A stretch of DNA of 33,578 nt from assembly GCA_005879945.1 (NCBI GenBank), contig VBHX01000098.1, positions 1 to 33,578 of the forward strand, read 5' to 3'. This stretch comes from Chloroflexota bacterium. GTDB lineage: Bacteria > Chloroflexota > Dormibacteria > Dormibacterales > Dormibacteraceae. Numbering within the stretch: the first letter of the stretch is position 1; each line of letters opens with the position of its first letter. A model generated the notes under the pieces. That model was given only the letters and a program-made list of their open reading frames with translations, was not told the DNA's origin and did no database searches. This document shows, one piece after another, positions 9,289-18,753 of the stretch. The translations under genes were made by a program, and so were the position numbers.

Positions 9289-11252
9289 ACCTGGTGGCCG
9301 CGGCGATCCTCGCCCTCGTGCTGGCGGTCGCGATCGCCCTGTTCGCGCGACGCGCGCTGCTTCTCTATCGACTCATCCGGATGGGAAAGCCGGTAAAGCG
9401 TTTCGACGACCTGCCAGCTCGGGCCCAGGCCGAGGCGGTGGTCGTGATGGGGCAGAGCAAGCTGCTGCAACGACTCCTCCCAGGCGTCATGCACGCGGCC
9501 ATCTTCTGGGGCTTCATCGTGCTGTTCCCGACCATCTTCATCGCAATGATCGGCGTGGTCGACCAGCACGCCACTCTTCCATGGCTCGGCCGCCAGGGAT
9601 GGTACGCGCTCCTCGTCGACAGCTTCGCGTTCCTTGTGCTTGCGGGCGTGATCACGGCATTCGTAATCCGCAAAGTCCAGCGGCCGCGACGGTTCGCCGG
9701 CAGCCACGTCCTCGAGGCGGACGTGATCCTGCTCCTTATCGGCGGCATCGTCGTGTCGCTGTTCCTCTGGCATGGAAGCCAGATCGCGCTCGGCCTCAAC
9801 GAGTTTCCTGCCGCGTGGGCGCCGATATCGAGCCTAATGGCTCAGGCGCTGCCGCAGCGGTGGGCTCCCTACATAGAGCGCGGCGCCGTGTGGGCGCACG
9901 TGCTGATCATCCTCGGCTTCCTCGTCTACCTCCCGTATTCGAAGCACCTGCACATCTTTCTGGCCGCGGTCAACGTGTTCTTCGGGCGCACAAGCGCCCG
10001 AGGGAGACTGGAGCCGATCAACCTCGAGGCGCCGGATGACGAGGTGCGCTATGGCGCCGCCACCGCCAAAGACCTCACTTGGAAGCAGATGGTCGACACC
10101 ATGTCGTGCACTGAATGCGGCCGCTGCCAGGACGTGTGTCCCGCCTTCAACACCGGCAAGGAGCTCTCGCCGAAGCTGCTGATCATGGCGGTGCGCGATC
10201 AGCTCTTAAGCGGGGCCTCCACGCCCATCGTGCCGAACGCTGTCAGTGACAACGTCGTGTGGGACTGCGTCACGTGCGGCGCGTGCCAGCAGGAATGCCC
10301 GGTCGGCATCGAGCACATCGACCACATCATCGATTTGCGCCGCAACCTGGTCATGGTCGAGTCGCGCTTTCCGGCTGAGGCAGCGCCGGTGCTGCGAGAC
10401 ATCGACCGCGCATCCAACCCCTGGGGCAAGCCCCAGGCGGACCGCGCGCACTGGGCAGAAGGGCTCGGCGTCCACATCCTCCAGCCCGGGGAGGAGCCGC
10501 CGGACGTGCTGTTCTGGGTCGGCTGCGCCCCCGCGTACGACGAGCGCGCCCGCAAGGCCGCGATCTCGACGGCGAAGCTGATGAAGGCCGCTCGGGTCGA
10601 CTTCGCCATCCTCGGGCCGCGGGAATCGTGCACAGGCGACCCCGCACGGCGGATGGGGGATGAGTACACGTTCCAGCAGCAGGCGAAGCAGAACGTCGGG
10701 ACGCTCAACGAAGCCCGTGTCAGGAAGATCGTGACCACGTGCCCGCACTGCATGAACACCCTGTCCAACGAGTACCCAGACTTCGGGGGCAACTACGAGG
10801 TCGTGCACCACACGACGTTCCTGGCGGAGCTGATGCGCGAAGGGCGCATCAAGACCCTGGCGGCGGACAGGGCGATCACCTACCACGACTCGTGCTACCT
10901 GGCGCGGCACAACGACGTCATCGCTGAGCCGCGCGAGCTGGTGGCCGCGGCAGGGCGGCCGGTGGAGATGGCTCGCAGCGGGAAGCAGACGTTTTGCTGT
11001 GGCGCGGGTGGCGCGAGGATGTGGATGGAGGAGAGCCGCGGCCGGCCGATCAACCAGGAGCGTGTCAAGGAGGCCGCCGCGACCGGCGCGCAGACGCTGG
11101 CGGTGGCGTGTCCCTTCTGCACAGTGATGCTCGACGACGGCGTGCGCGAAACCGGAGCCAAGCTCCAGGTGATCGACCTCGCGACCCTGCTGTCAGAGGC
11201 GGTCGAGCGCCGCAAGGCCTGGGACTCTGCCAACACGAGGGTGGATGGATAG
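9285..11252 (+). CDS. Membrane Fe-S oxidoreductase with N-terminal TM domain, two 4Fe-4S motifs and CCG domains (DgcB/heterodisulfide reductase-like)
   Basis: N-terminal hydrophobic helices; CTECGRCQDVCP and CVTCGACQQECP; CCG-type motifs (TTCPHCMNTLSNEYP, FCCGAGGARMWME, CPFCTVMLDDG); follows etfBA. Confidence 0.9.
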   Translation: MNLVAAAILALVLAVAIALFARRALLLYRLIRMGKPVKRFDDLPARAQAEAVVVMGQSKLLQRLLPGVMHAAIFWGFIVLFPTIFIAMIGVVDQHATLPWLGRQGWYALLVDSFAFLVLAGVITAFVIRKVQRPRRFAGSHVLEADVILLLIGGIVVSLFLWHGSQIALGLNEFPAAWAPISSLMAQALPQRWAPYIERGAVWAHVLIILGFLVYLPYSKHLHIFLAAVNVFFGRTSARGRLEPINLEAPDDEVRYGAATAKDLTWKQMVDTMSCTECGRCQDVCPAFNTGKELSPKLLIMAVRDQLLSGASTPIVPNAVSDNVVWDCVTCGACQQECPVGIEHIDHIIDLRRNLVMVESRFPAEAAPVLRDIDRASNPWGKPQADRAHWAEGLGVHILQPGEEPPDVLFWVGCAPAYDERARKAAISTAKLMKAARVDFAILGPRESCTGDPARRMGDEYTFQQQAKQNVGTLNEARVRKIVTTCPHCMNTLSNEYPDFGGNYEVVHHTTFLAELMREGRIKTLAADRAITYHDSCYLARHNDVIAEPRELVAAAGRPVEMARSGKQTFCCGAGGARMWMEESRGRPINQERVKEAAATGAQTLAVACPFCTVMLDDGVRETGAKLQVIDLATLLSEAVERRKAWDSANTRVDG

Positions 11253-13668
11253 GGTCGAGCCCGCCGGCGCGGTGGTCATCGGCGGCGGCATCACGGGCTG
11301 CAGCGTCGCGTATCACCTCGCCAAGGCTGGAGTGCGCGACGTCCACCTCATCGAGAAGGGCGAGCTGACGAGCGGGTCCACATGCCACGCCGCCGGACTG
11401 GTGACGCAGTTCAACCCGTCGCCGACGATGATGCGATTCCGCCGTTACAGCATCGAGCTGTACCGCGAGGTCGGCGTCTTCGAGACGGTGGGCAGCCTGC
11501 GCTTCGCATCGAGCAGGGAGCAGATGATGGAGCTGCAGCGGACCGCCAGCCGCGCGCGAGGGATCGGCCTCGACGTCGAGCTCGTCTCGGCGGCCGAGGC
11601 CGCGAAGCTCATGCCGGCGATCAGCACCGAATCGCTTTACGGCGCAGTCTGGATGCCCGGCGATGGCGCCCTCGACCCGCACACCGCCACGCACGCGCTG
11701 GCGCGCGCGGCACGCGCGCTGGGCGCGCAGGTGACGACCGGCGTTCGGGTGACCGGCATCGAGCTTTCGAGCAGCGGCTCGATCCGGGCCGTCATCACCG
11801 AATCGGGCAGGATCGAGACCGAGGCGGTGGTCGTGGCCGGAGGGATCTGGGCGCCACAGATCGCGGCGATGGCGGGCGCGCAAATCACATCGACGCCGGT
11901 CGACCACCAGCACGCTGCCTTGAGGGCGGTTCCCGGCCATGAGCTGCCCGCCGGCATGCCGTGCTTTCGCGATCCCGACAACCTGGTCTACGGGAAGTCA
12001 GAGGCTGAGGGTGTGATCCTGGGCGGCTATGAGCCTGACCCGGTCGCGCGCTGGATCGATGGCGTGCCCTGGGATCACTCGGGAACCTCGGTGCCCCCCG
12101 ACCAGGCGCGATTCGAGCCGCTGCTGCGCGGTGCGGCTCGCCGCTTTCCGTTTCTCGGTGAGGCCGGGATCGTCAAGCTCGTCTGCCATCCGGACGCGAT
12201 GACCCCGGACTCCAACCCGCTTCTCGGCCCCGTACCGGGCGTGCGCGGGCTTTACCTTGCCGCCGGCCTATCCCTGAACGGGTTCGGAGGCGCAGGCGGG
12301 ATCGGGCGCGCATTGGCCGAGTGGATGACCAGTGGCGAAACCGAGCTCGACCTCCATCCATACCGCTGCTGGCGCTTCGGTCCGGTTCATCGCGACCACC
12401 GCTATGCCGCCGAGCTCGCGCGCGAGGCGTATCGGTACTACTACTTTCTGCGCTACCCCTATGACTCCGACGAGTGGGGCCGTCCGCGCCGGACCAGCGC
12501 GCTTCACACGCGCATGCAGGACCTCGGCGCGGTCTTCGGGACCAAGCATGGCTGGGAGCGGGTCGACTACTACGAACCGGGGCGGCCATGGCGTCGCGCC
12601 GGTGCTGACCAGCGGCGCTTCGGATGGACCCGCCCTCCCTACTTCGACGAGGTGGCGGAGGAGCACAAGGCTTTCCGCGAGCGTGCCGGCATCATCGACA
12701 TGAGCTCGTTCGGAAAGATCGAGGTCACGGGCCGAGGCGCGCTGCCGCTGCTGGAGCGTGTATCCGGCAACCTGATCGACAGGCCGATCGACAGCATCGT
12801 CTACACGCAATTCCTGGAGCAGAACGGCGGCATCGCCGCGGACGTCACCGTCACGCGACTGGGCGCCGACCACTTCCGGGTCGTCACCGGCGCGGGCTAC
12901 GTCAACAGCGACATGGGCTGGCTGCGGCTGCAGGTTCGCGATGGCGACCCGCCCGTCGAGCTGCGCGAGTCGACGGAGGACCTTTCGGTCGTCGGGCTCT
13001 GGGGGCCAGGCGCCCGAGAAATCCTCGGGCGCGTGACGCGCGACGACGTCTCGGATGAGACCTTCCCTTTCATGCAGGCGCGGAGGATCGACGTCGGAGG
13101 CGCGCCCGCACTGGCGCAGCGGGTCACGTACGTGGGCGAGCACGGCTGGGAGCTTTACCTCGAACCGGGCTGGGCAGGCCAGGTGTGGGACCGATTGATG
13201 AATGCGGGGCGCGAGACCGGTATCAGGCCCGGCGGGTACCGTGCGCTCGATTCTCTCCGCATGGAGAAGGGCTACCGCTACTACGGCACGGACCTCACCC
13301 TGCTCGACAACCCGCTCGAGGCCGGGCTGGGCTTCTGCGTCCATTTCGACAAGCCAGAGTTCAACGGCCGCGAGTGGCTGCTGGCCGCGCGCGAGCGCGG
13401 TATCGCGCGACGCCTGCGCACATTGGAGGTGGGCGGCGAGACCTATCTACCTATATATGGGGGCGAGGCCGTCTACCGGGACGGCGCCGTGATCGGCCGC
13501 CTGCGCAGCTGCGGATACGGTTTCACGGTCCGGCGCAACCTGGCCTACTGCTACCTGCCGATCGACCTGAAGCCAGGGGGAACCCTCGAGGTCGAGGTTT
13601 TCGGAAGCCGAGTTCCGGCCACGGTCACAACGGATGCCGTCCTCCATCGCGATCATGTCAAGGGCTGA
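11245..13668 (+). CDS. FAD-dependent oxidoreductase + GcvT-like (dimethylglycine/sarcosine dehydrogenase family), copy 2
   Basis: AVVIGGGITGCSVAYHLAKAG; SGSTCHAAGLVTQF (candidate flavinylation His); C-terminal VGEHGWELYLEP and MEKGYRYYGTDLTLLDNPLEAGLGF. Confidence 0.92.
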   Translation: MDRVEPAGAVVIGGGITGCSVAYHLAKAGVRDVHLIEKGELTSGSTCHAAGLVTQFNPSPTMMRFRRYSIELYREVGVFETVGSLRFASSREQMMELQRTASRARGIGLDVELVSAAEAAKLMPAISTESLYGAVWMPGDGALDPHTATHALARAARALGAQVTTGVRVTGIELSSSGSIRAVITESGRIETEAVVVAGGIWAPQIAAMAGAQITSTPVDHQHAALRAVPGHELPAGMPCFRDPDNLVYGKSEAEGVILGGYEPDPVARWIDGVPWDHSGTSVPPDQARFEPLLRGAARRFPFLGEAGIVKLVCHPDAMTPDSNPLLGPVPGVRGLYLAAGLSLNGFGGAGGIGRALAEWMTSGETELDLHPYRCWRFGPVHRDHRYAAELAREAYRYYYFLRYPYDSDEWGRPRRTSALHTRMQDLGAVFGTKHGWERVDYYEPGRPWRRAGADQRRFGWTRPPYFDEVAEEHKAFRERAGIIDMSSFGKIEVTGRGALPLLERVSGNLIDRPIDSIVYTQFLEQNGGIAADVTVTRLGADHFRVVTGAGYVNSDMGWLRLQVRDGDPPVELRESTEDLSVVGLWGPGAREILGRVTRDDVSDETFPFMQARRIDVGGAPALAQRVTYVGEHGWELYLEPGWAGQVWDRLMNAGRETGIRPGGYRALDSLRMEKGYRYYGTDLTLLDNPLEAGLGFCVHFDKPEFNGREWLLAARERGIARRLRTLEVGGETYLPIYGGEAVYRDGAVIGRLRSCGYGFTVRRNLAYCYLPIDLKPGGTLEVEVFGSRVPATVTTDAVLHRDHVKG

Positions 13669-14540
13669 CGAAGCCGTCTCGCGGGTCTCGCTCTGGAGGG
13701 GCGAGAACGTAAAGGTGTCGCCGCTCTCGGGCGGCCTCACGAACGAGAACTACCTGGTCGAGGCGAACGGCGCCCGGTACGTGGTCCGGATTCCAGGGCA
13801 GTCGACCGAGCTGCTTTCGATCGACCGGGCCAACGAGGTGCACAACACCCGGGCGGCCGCGGTGACCGGAATCGGACCGGCGGTGCTCGAGGTCATCCCC
13901 GAGCGGGACGTGATGGTGCTGGAGTTCATCGATGGACCCACCATGACAGCCCAGACGCTGCAATCGGCAGCCATGGCGAAGCGCATGGCGGCATCATTTC
14001 GCCGCCTTCATGGCGCCACGCGTTTTCTGCAGGACTTCAACATGTTCCGGCTCATCGAGTACTACCTGACCATCGTCGAAGCGCACGACTTCAGAATCCC
14101 CGCCGACTACCGCGACCAGCTGCCGATGGTCGCCGAGATCGAGAGCGCGGTCGCCGTGGGCGCGCGGCCATCCGTGCCGTGCCACAACGACCTCCTCTGC
14201 GAGAACTTCATCGACGACGGGTCGGCACTCCGCATCGTCGACTACGAGCTCAGCGGCAACAACGACCCCTGCTTCGACCTCGGCAACACGGCGCAGGAAG
14301 CGGAGCTCGACGACGACCTGCGGGCGGTTCTGTGCGAGGCGTACTTCGGAAGACCTGATCCGCAACAGCTCGCGCGCATGAACCTCTTTGCGCTGATGTC
14401 AGATGTGGGGCGCGATCCAGGCCAGGATCTCCGCGATCGACTACGACTTCAACGCGTACTACACCGCGCGCTGGACGCGAGCGCTCGAGGTGCTGGAATC
14501 AGAACGGCTTCCTAAGCTACTGCAAGCGGCTCGGGGCTGA
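13634..14540 (+). pseudogene. Choline-kinase-like/aminoglycoside phosphotransferase-family protein with an apparent frameshift near 14408
   Basis: SGGLTNENYLVEANGARYVVRIPG, PCHNDLLCENFI, RIVDYELSGNNDPCFDLGN. After FALMSDVG the frame changes; the alternate frame reads AIQARISAIDYDFNAYYTARWTRALEVLESERLPKLLQAARG*, a family-like tail. Confidence 0.75.
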
Positions 14541-14559
14541 TGGATCTCCCCAGCTGTCA

Positions 14560-14602
14560 GCGCCCTGCAGGCGCAGCCGTCCTCCCCACACGGTTGGGAG
14601 GA
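14560..14602. terminator. Paired hairpins in the convergent intergenic region (bidirectional terminator candidate)
   Basis: GCGCC-CTGCA-GGCGC (14560-14574) and TCCTCCC-CACACGGTT-GGGAGGA (14580-14602), the latter 2 nt beyond the stop of the minus-strand gene; no strong T-tract. Confidence 0.45.
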
Positions 14603-14604
14603 AG

Positions 14605-16235
14605 TTAGGAAAGGCCGACGATCTCGCCGTTCTCGTCGATGTCGATGTGCGCAGCCGCCGGGTTGGATGGAAGACCGGGCATCGTGCGCATGTCGCCGCA
14701 GATCGGATAGATGAAACCGGCGCCGACTGAGGCCCGCACCTCGCGGACAGGCAGCACCCAGCCCGTGGGCGCGCCCTTCAAGGTCGGGTCGGAAGTGATC
14801 GAAAGGTGCGTCTTGGCGATGCACACCGGCAGGCTGCCGAATCCGTTGCGCTCGTAGGAGTCGATCTGTCGCGTGGCGTGCAGGTCGTATTCGACCGAGC
14901 CCGCCCCATAAACCCGCTTCGCCACCGTCTCGATCTTCTCCTTGAGCGGGGCGTCGTCTCGATACAGGAAATGGAAGGAGTTCGGCTCGGCCGCAGCCTC
15001 GGCGACAGCTTCCGCGAGCTCGGTCGCGCCTCTCCCGCCTTCAACGAAATGGCGGCACACCGCCGAGCGCACCCCGAGCTGTTCCGCGAGGTCGCGGATC
15101 GCGGCATGCTCGGACTTGTGATCGCTTGGAAATGTGTTGATGGCGATCACGGGCGTCACGCCGTGGATGCGGATGTTCTCAACCTGCTTGCGCAGGTTGT
15201 CCGCCCCGGCATACACGTCGTCGGGATTCTCCTTCACCATCTCGGGCGGCAGCGGCTTGCCCGCCACGACTCGGAACCGGCCCGAGTGGACCTTGAGGGC
15301 GCGCACTGTCGCCACGATCACCGCCGCGTCGGGAACGAGGCCAGACGCTCGGCATTTGATGTTGAAGAACCGCTCCGCTCCCATGTCTGCGCCGAACCCG
15401 GCCTCCGTGACGAGAAAGTCGCCGGCCCGGATACCGATCAGGTCAGCGATCACAGAAGAGTTGCCGTGGGCGATGTTTCCGAATGGACCCGCGTGAACGA
15501 GCACCGGTGTGTTCTCGAGCGTCTGCAGCAGGTTGGGCTTGATCGCCTCACGCATGATCACGGTCATCGCGCCGGCAGCGTGCAGCTCTTCAGCAGTGAT
15601 CGGCTTGCCGTCTGTGGTGTTGCCGATCACGATTCGCCCGAGGCGCCTGCGCATGTCCTGGAGCGACGTGGACAGCGCGAGCACCGCCATCACCTCCGAC
15701 GCTGCGGTGATGTCGAATCCGGTCTGCCGGATCACGCCGTCTTCGCGCTGGCCGAGCCCGACGATGATGTTCCGCAGGACGCGGTCGCTCACGTCCAGCA
15801 CGCGGCGCCACGTGACGGTGTGCCGGTCAACGTGGAAGAAGTCGTCGTTCTGATGAACGTGGTTGTCGATCATCGCGGCGAGCAGGTTGTGCGCGGCGGT
15901 GACGGCGTGGTTGTCGCCGGTGAGGTGGAGGTTGAGCAGTTCCATCGGCACCACCTGGCTGTTCCGATATAGGTCAGCGCCTGGCCGAGGCCGACCGTGG
16001 TCGTCGTCTTGCCTTCACCGAGCGGGGTGGGAGTGATCGCCGAAACGACGACGTACTTGGCCTTCGGCCGGTCCGCGAGCTCGTCGATGGCTTCGAGCTT
16101 GATCTTGGCCACGTCGCTGCCGTATGGCTCGAGGAGATGCGGATCGATGCCCATGCGGGCGGCGATGTCCGGAATCGGAAGGAGGCGCGCCTTGCGCGCG
16201 ATCTCGAGGTCTGGCGGGAACGAGGTCACCGCCAT
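14605..16235 (-). pseudogene. fhs: Formate-tetrahydrofolate ligase split into two overlapping frames by an apparent internal deletion
   Basis: N-part 16235..~15965: AITPTPLGEGKTTTTVGLGQALTYIG. C-part up to 14605: SQVVPMELLNLHLTGDNHAVTAAHNLLAAMIDNH...NTPVLVHAGPFGNIAHGNSS...MPGLPSNPAAAHIDIDENGEIVGLS. The conserved [19 protein letters not shown] segment between them is missing. Confidence 0.9.
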
Positions 16236-16245
16236 CTGCTACTCC

Positions 16246-17160
16246 TCACCCGGCGATCAGACGCGCCAGCGTCTCCTGGCGCCAGCGCTCGGTGGCTTCG
16301 ATCTCGTTGAACGTGAAGAAATGCAGGCCCGCCACATTGCGCTCGGGGGCGGCGAGCTCCGGCAGGAGCCCGATCGTGAAGCGCTCCGGGTCGTAGCCGC
16401 CGGGCTGCATCATGCGCATGAACCAGTTGGTGTGGCCCTTCAGGAATCGAGCGGAATCGCCAAGGCCGATCCGAGTCGAGACGCGCAGCAGCTTGGCCGG
16501 GTCGGCCACTCCGGCAAGGCCGACGTAGATGGGGAGCTGGACCCCGCGACGGCGAACACGCGCGACCCATTTCTTCACGACCCGTGGGCTGAAGCAGAGA
16601 TTGCTGACGATGTAGGTCGCGATGCGCCGCTTGTCCCACATCGCCTGGATCGTCAGGTCGTCTTCGATGAAACTGTGGCGCTCGGGGTACCCGGTCACGC
16701 CGATCTCCTTCAGGCCATGCGGCTCCGCGATTATCGCTTCCAGCAGCAAGACGGAGTCCGGGAAATCCCCCGCGGGTTCCTTCGCGTCGCCGGCGACGAT
16801 GAACACCTCGCCCCGCCCGAGGGCGACCACCCGATCGAGGACCTCGCGCAGGTGTGCCTGGTCGCGGATGAGGCGCGCCGAGATGTGCGGGACCACCGGG
16901 TAGCCCTGCTTGGCCAATCGCTCGGCAAGGGAAACGGTCGCGTCGATGCCCCGGCGCGGCGAAGCGGTGACTGTGATCGTCACGTCCTTGGGCACGTGGG
17001 CGAGGATGGGTGCCTCGACGTCCTCGGTGGGGAGCACCTCGTAGCGCGGGGACGTAAGAAACGAGATCAGTCCCGCGCGGCTGGTTTCATCGCCGAGGCC
17101 GATGCGTCCGAGCAGCCTCGCGGGCGCCGCCAACCCCGAACGCGCGCGACCAATCACCAC
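16246..17160 (-). CDS. metF: Methylenetetrahydrofolate reductase-like domain/gene
   Basis: TSPRYEVLPTEDVEAPILAHVPKDVTITVTASPRRGIDATVSLAERLAKQGYPVVPHISARLIRD...SNLCFSPRVVKKWVARVRRRGVQLPIYVGLAGV. Tandem GTG codons at 17160/17157 would give a ~305-aa stand-alone enzyme; also open in frame with the upstream phosphoesterase. Confidence 0.82.
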   Translation of the reverse strand: MVIGRARSGLAAPARLLGRIGLGDETSRAGLISFLTSPRYEVLPTEDVEAPILAHVPKDVTITVTASPRRGIDATVSLAERLAKQGYPVVPHISARLIRDQAHLREVLDRVVALGRGEVFIVAGDAKEPAGDFPDSVLLLEAIIAEPHGLKEIGVTGYPERHSFIEDDLTIQAMWDKRRIATYIVSNLCFSPRVVKKWVARVRRRGVQLPIYVGLAGVADPAKLLRVSTRIGLGDSARFLKGHTNWFMRMMQPGGYDPERFTIGLLPELAAPERNVAGLHFFTFNEIEATERWRQETLARLIAG

Positions 17161-18753
17161 TCTCGCCCTCGATGTCGCACTATACGGCACAGTCGCGCCA
17201 TGCGCAACACCCTCGGGTGGCCAGCGCACAGGCAGGATCACGTTGCGGTCCTGCGGCGTTCCTGCGCGGGGCGAATCGAATCCGGCCACGGGTACATTCC
17301 CGGCCAGCTCCCGGTGCAAGCCCGCCAGCTGCGCCGATTCGACCGCCTCACCCCAATCCAACGAGCCGTCGTGGTCGACCATGGTGCAGGCGATCGCGAG
17401 AAGGCCGTCACCGGCTTCGAACACCTCGACCAGGCGCGCCTGGCAAGGCCAGTCCTCGAGGGACGAGGTGGTCACCTCCCAGAATCCGCCGCCGTTCCCT
17501 CGGGGATCGGGACGGGGCCGGATCACGTTGGCATGGGTGTGGCCGTTGAGCCACAGCACGACATTGCCAGTGCCATGCACAACCTCGAGCAGCTCGTCCG
17601 TGTCGATGTATCGCGGCCCGCCGGCTCGTCGCTTGTTGCCCAGCGTGTCGAGCGTGTGATGCGACGTGATCACGACAGGCCGGCTCGCCTCTTTCAACCG
17701 GCGCTCGAGCCACCGCACCTGGTCCTCGTCGATGCAGCCATCCGCTCCGCCCGCTGCACAGACGGTGTCGAGCACCACGAACCTCATAGCCGGAGTGTCA
17801 TGGACGTAATACGTCGTGCCCTCGTGGCCGATGGCGGCGGCGAAGTCCCCGCGGGTGAAAGGCCGCCGCGCCGCGTCTGGCGTCACCGGCAGGTCGGGGC
17901 CTGCCATGAAAGCCTCCGGCCGGCGAACGAAGGTCTCCAGCGCCGCGTCGCGGTCGATGCCGTCCGGCAGCCGGATGGGTTTGTGGAACCCGACCATCCT
18001 CGTGGCCAGCTCCGAGGTGACGATGCCCACACCCTGACACACCTCTTCATGGTTGCCATGGCAGCCGAGCCAGGGCATGCGCAGGCCGTCTGCATGAAAT
18101 GAGCGCAGCGCTCGCTCGAGCAGCCCGGGCGCGTCGGGAAATCCGAACGCCTTGCGCATGTAGTCGTCGCCCTTGATCCCGCCATCGGGCTTCCAGAAGA
18201 TCTCGTCGGGCCAACCGGGCGACTGCACGCCTTCATATCGCTGGCCGCCCGAGTCCGGCCGGACGTCGCCACCGTCGAGCAGCGCACCGAAGTTGGCCAG
18301 CTCGTTCGACTGAGCGTTGTCGACGGCGTCGCCGGACATGATGGCAAGTCTGATCGGGCTGCCCGTGATGGGCGCGACATCTATGGCGTTCAGGGTTCGC
18401 ACCATCGCGGCGATCGCGTGCGCGTTCACCGCCTCCTGCGGGCGGTGCATCGGCAGCAGCTCGCGAAACCGCGGGTCGCCGTATTCGTGATTGATGAACT
18501 CGAAGCGCGCCGGCGATTGCACGTCGGTCACGTGGAGGTCGGTGAGATGTGCGATGCACGCCAGCGCCGCGCCGATCTGGAAATGCTCAGCGATGCCGGC
18601 ATCGACCAGGTCGAGCCGCGTTGTGTGCTTCTCGCCTTCAGCGGCCGCGATCGCGCGGTACGGGGCCATCGAGCCCTGACGCTTGGTTGCGCCGGCCACC
18701 AGCCGGCGCTGGTGGCTCAGGACCGGCGAATCCAGGGGTCCTCGCGAACTCAA
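16246..18753 (-). CDS. Apparent fusion ORF: TIGR03767-like metallophosphoesterase (N-terminal) + methylenetetrahydrofolate reductase (C-terminal)
   Basis: AHLTDLHVTDVQSPARFEF, LAIMSGDAVDNAQ, CHGNHEEVCQG, TSHHTLDTLGN, LNGHTHANVIRPRP are calcineurin-like phosphoesterase motifs; the 835-aa frame has no stop before the MTHFR domain. Start uncertain: TTG 18753 lies in a hairpin; ATG 18669 is an alternative. Confidence 0.7.
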   Translation of the reverse strand: MSSRGPLDSPVLSHQRRLVAGATKRQGSMAPYRAIAAAEGEKHTTRLDLVDAGIAEHFQIGAALACIAHLTDLHVTDVQSPARFEFINHEYGDPRFRELLPMHRPQEAVNAHAIAAMVRTLNAIDVAPITGSPIRLAIMSGDAVDNAQSNELANFGALLDGGDVRPDSGGQRYEGVQSPGWPDEIFWKPDGGIKGDDYMRKAFGFPDAPGLLERALRSFHADGLRMPWLGCHGNHEEVCQGVGIVTSELATRMVGFHKPIRLPDGIDRDAALETFVRRPEAFMAGPDLPVTPDAARRPFTRGDFAAAIGHEGTTYYVHDTPAMRFVVLDTVCAAGGADGCIDEDQVRWLERRLKEASRPVVITSHHTLDTLGNKRRAGGPRYIDTDELLEVVHGTGNVVLWLNGHTHANVIRPRPDPRGNGGGFWEVTTSSLEDWPCQARLVEVFEAGDGLLAIACTMVDHDGSLDWGEAVESAQLAGLHRELAGNVPVAGFDSPRAGTPQDRNVILPVRWPPEGVAHGATVPYSATSRARVVIGRARSGLAAPARLLGRIGLGDETSRAGLISFLTSPRYEVLPTEDVEAPILAHVPKDVTITVTASPRRGIDATVSLAERLAKQGYPVVPHISARLIRDQAHLREVLDRVVALGRGEVFIVAGDAKEPAGDFPDSVLLLEAIIAEPHGLKEIGVTGYPERHSFIEDDLTIQAMWDKRRIATYIVSNLCFSPRVVKKWVARVRRRGVQLPIYVGLAGVADPAKLLRVSTRIGLGDSARFLKGHTNWFMRMMQPGGYDPERFTIGLLPELAAPERNVAGLHFFTFNEIEATERWRQETLARLIAG
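17179..17207 (-). promoter_or_regulatory. Promoter-like element inside the fusion ORF upstream of the MTHFR domain
   Basis: Minus strand TTGCGC - 17 nt - TATAGT, then ~18 nt to GTGGTG at 17160. Confidence 0.35.

Noticed and set aside
14605-15954. 449-aa fhs fragment as a naturally short functional enzyme
   Set aside because: It starts inside the conserved VVPME motif and lacks the P-loop, which is present in the adjacent 121-aa frame; a split gene explains both.
15997-18102. 701-aa plus-strand ORF antisense to the phosphoesterase/MTHFR
   Set aside because: His/Arg/Asp-rich shadow frame typical of high-GC DNA; the opposite strand encodes recognisable enzymes.
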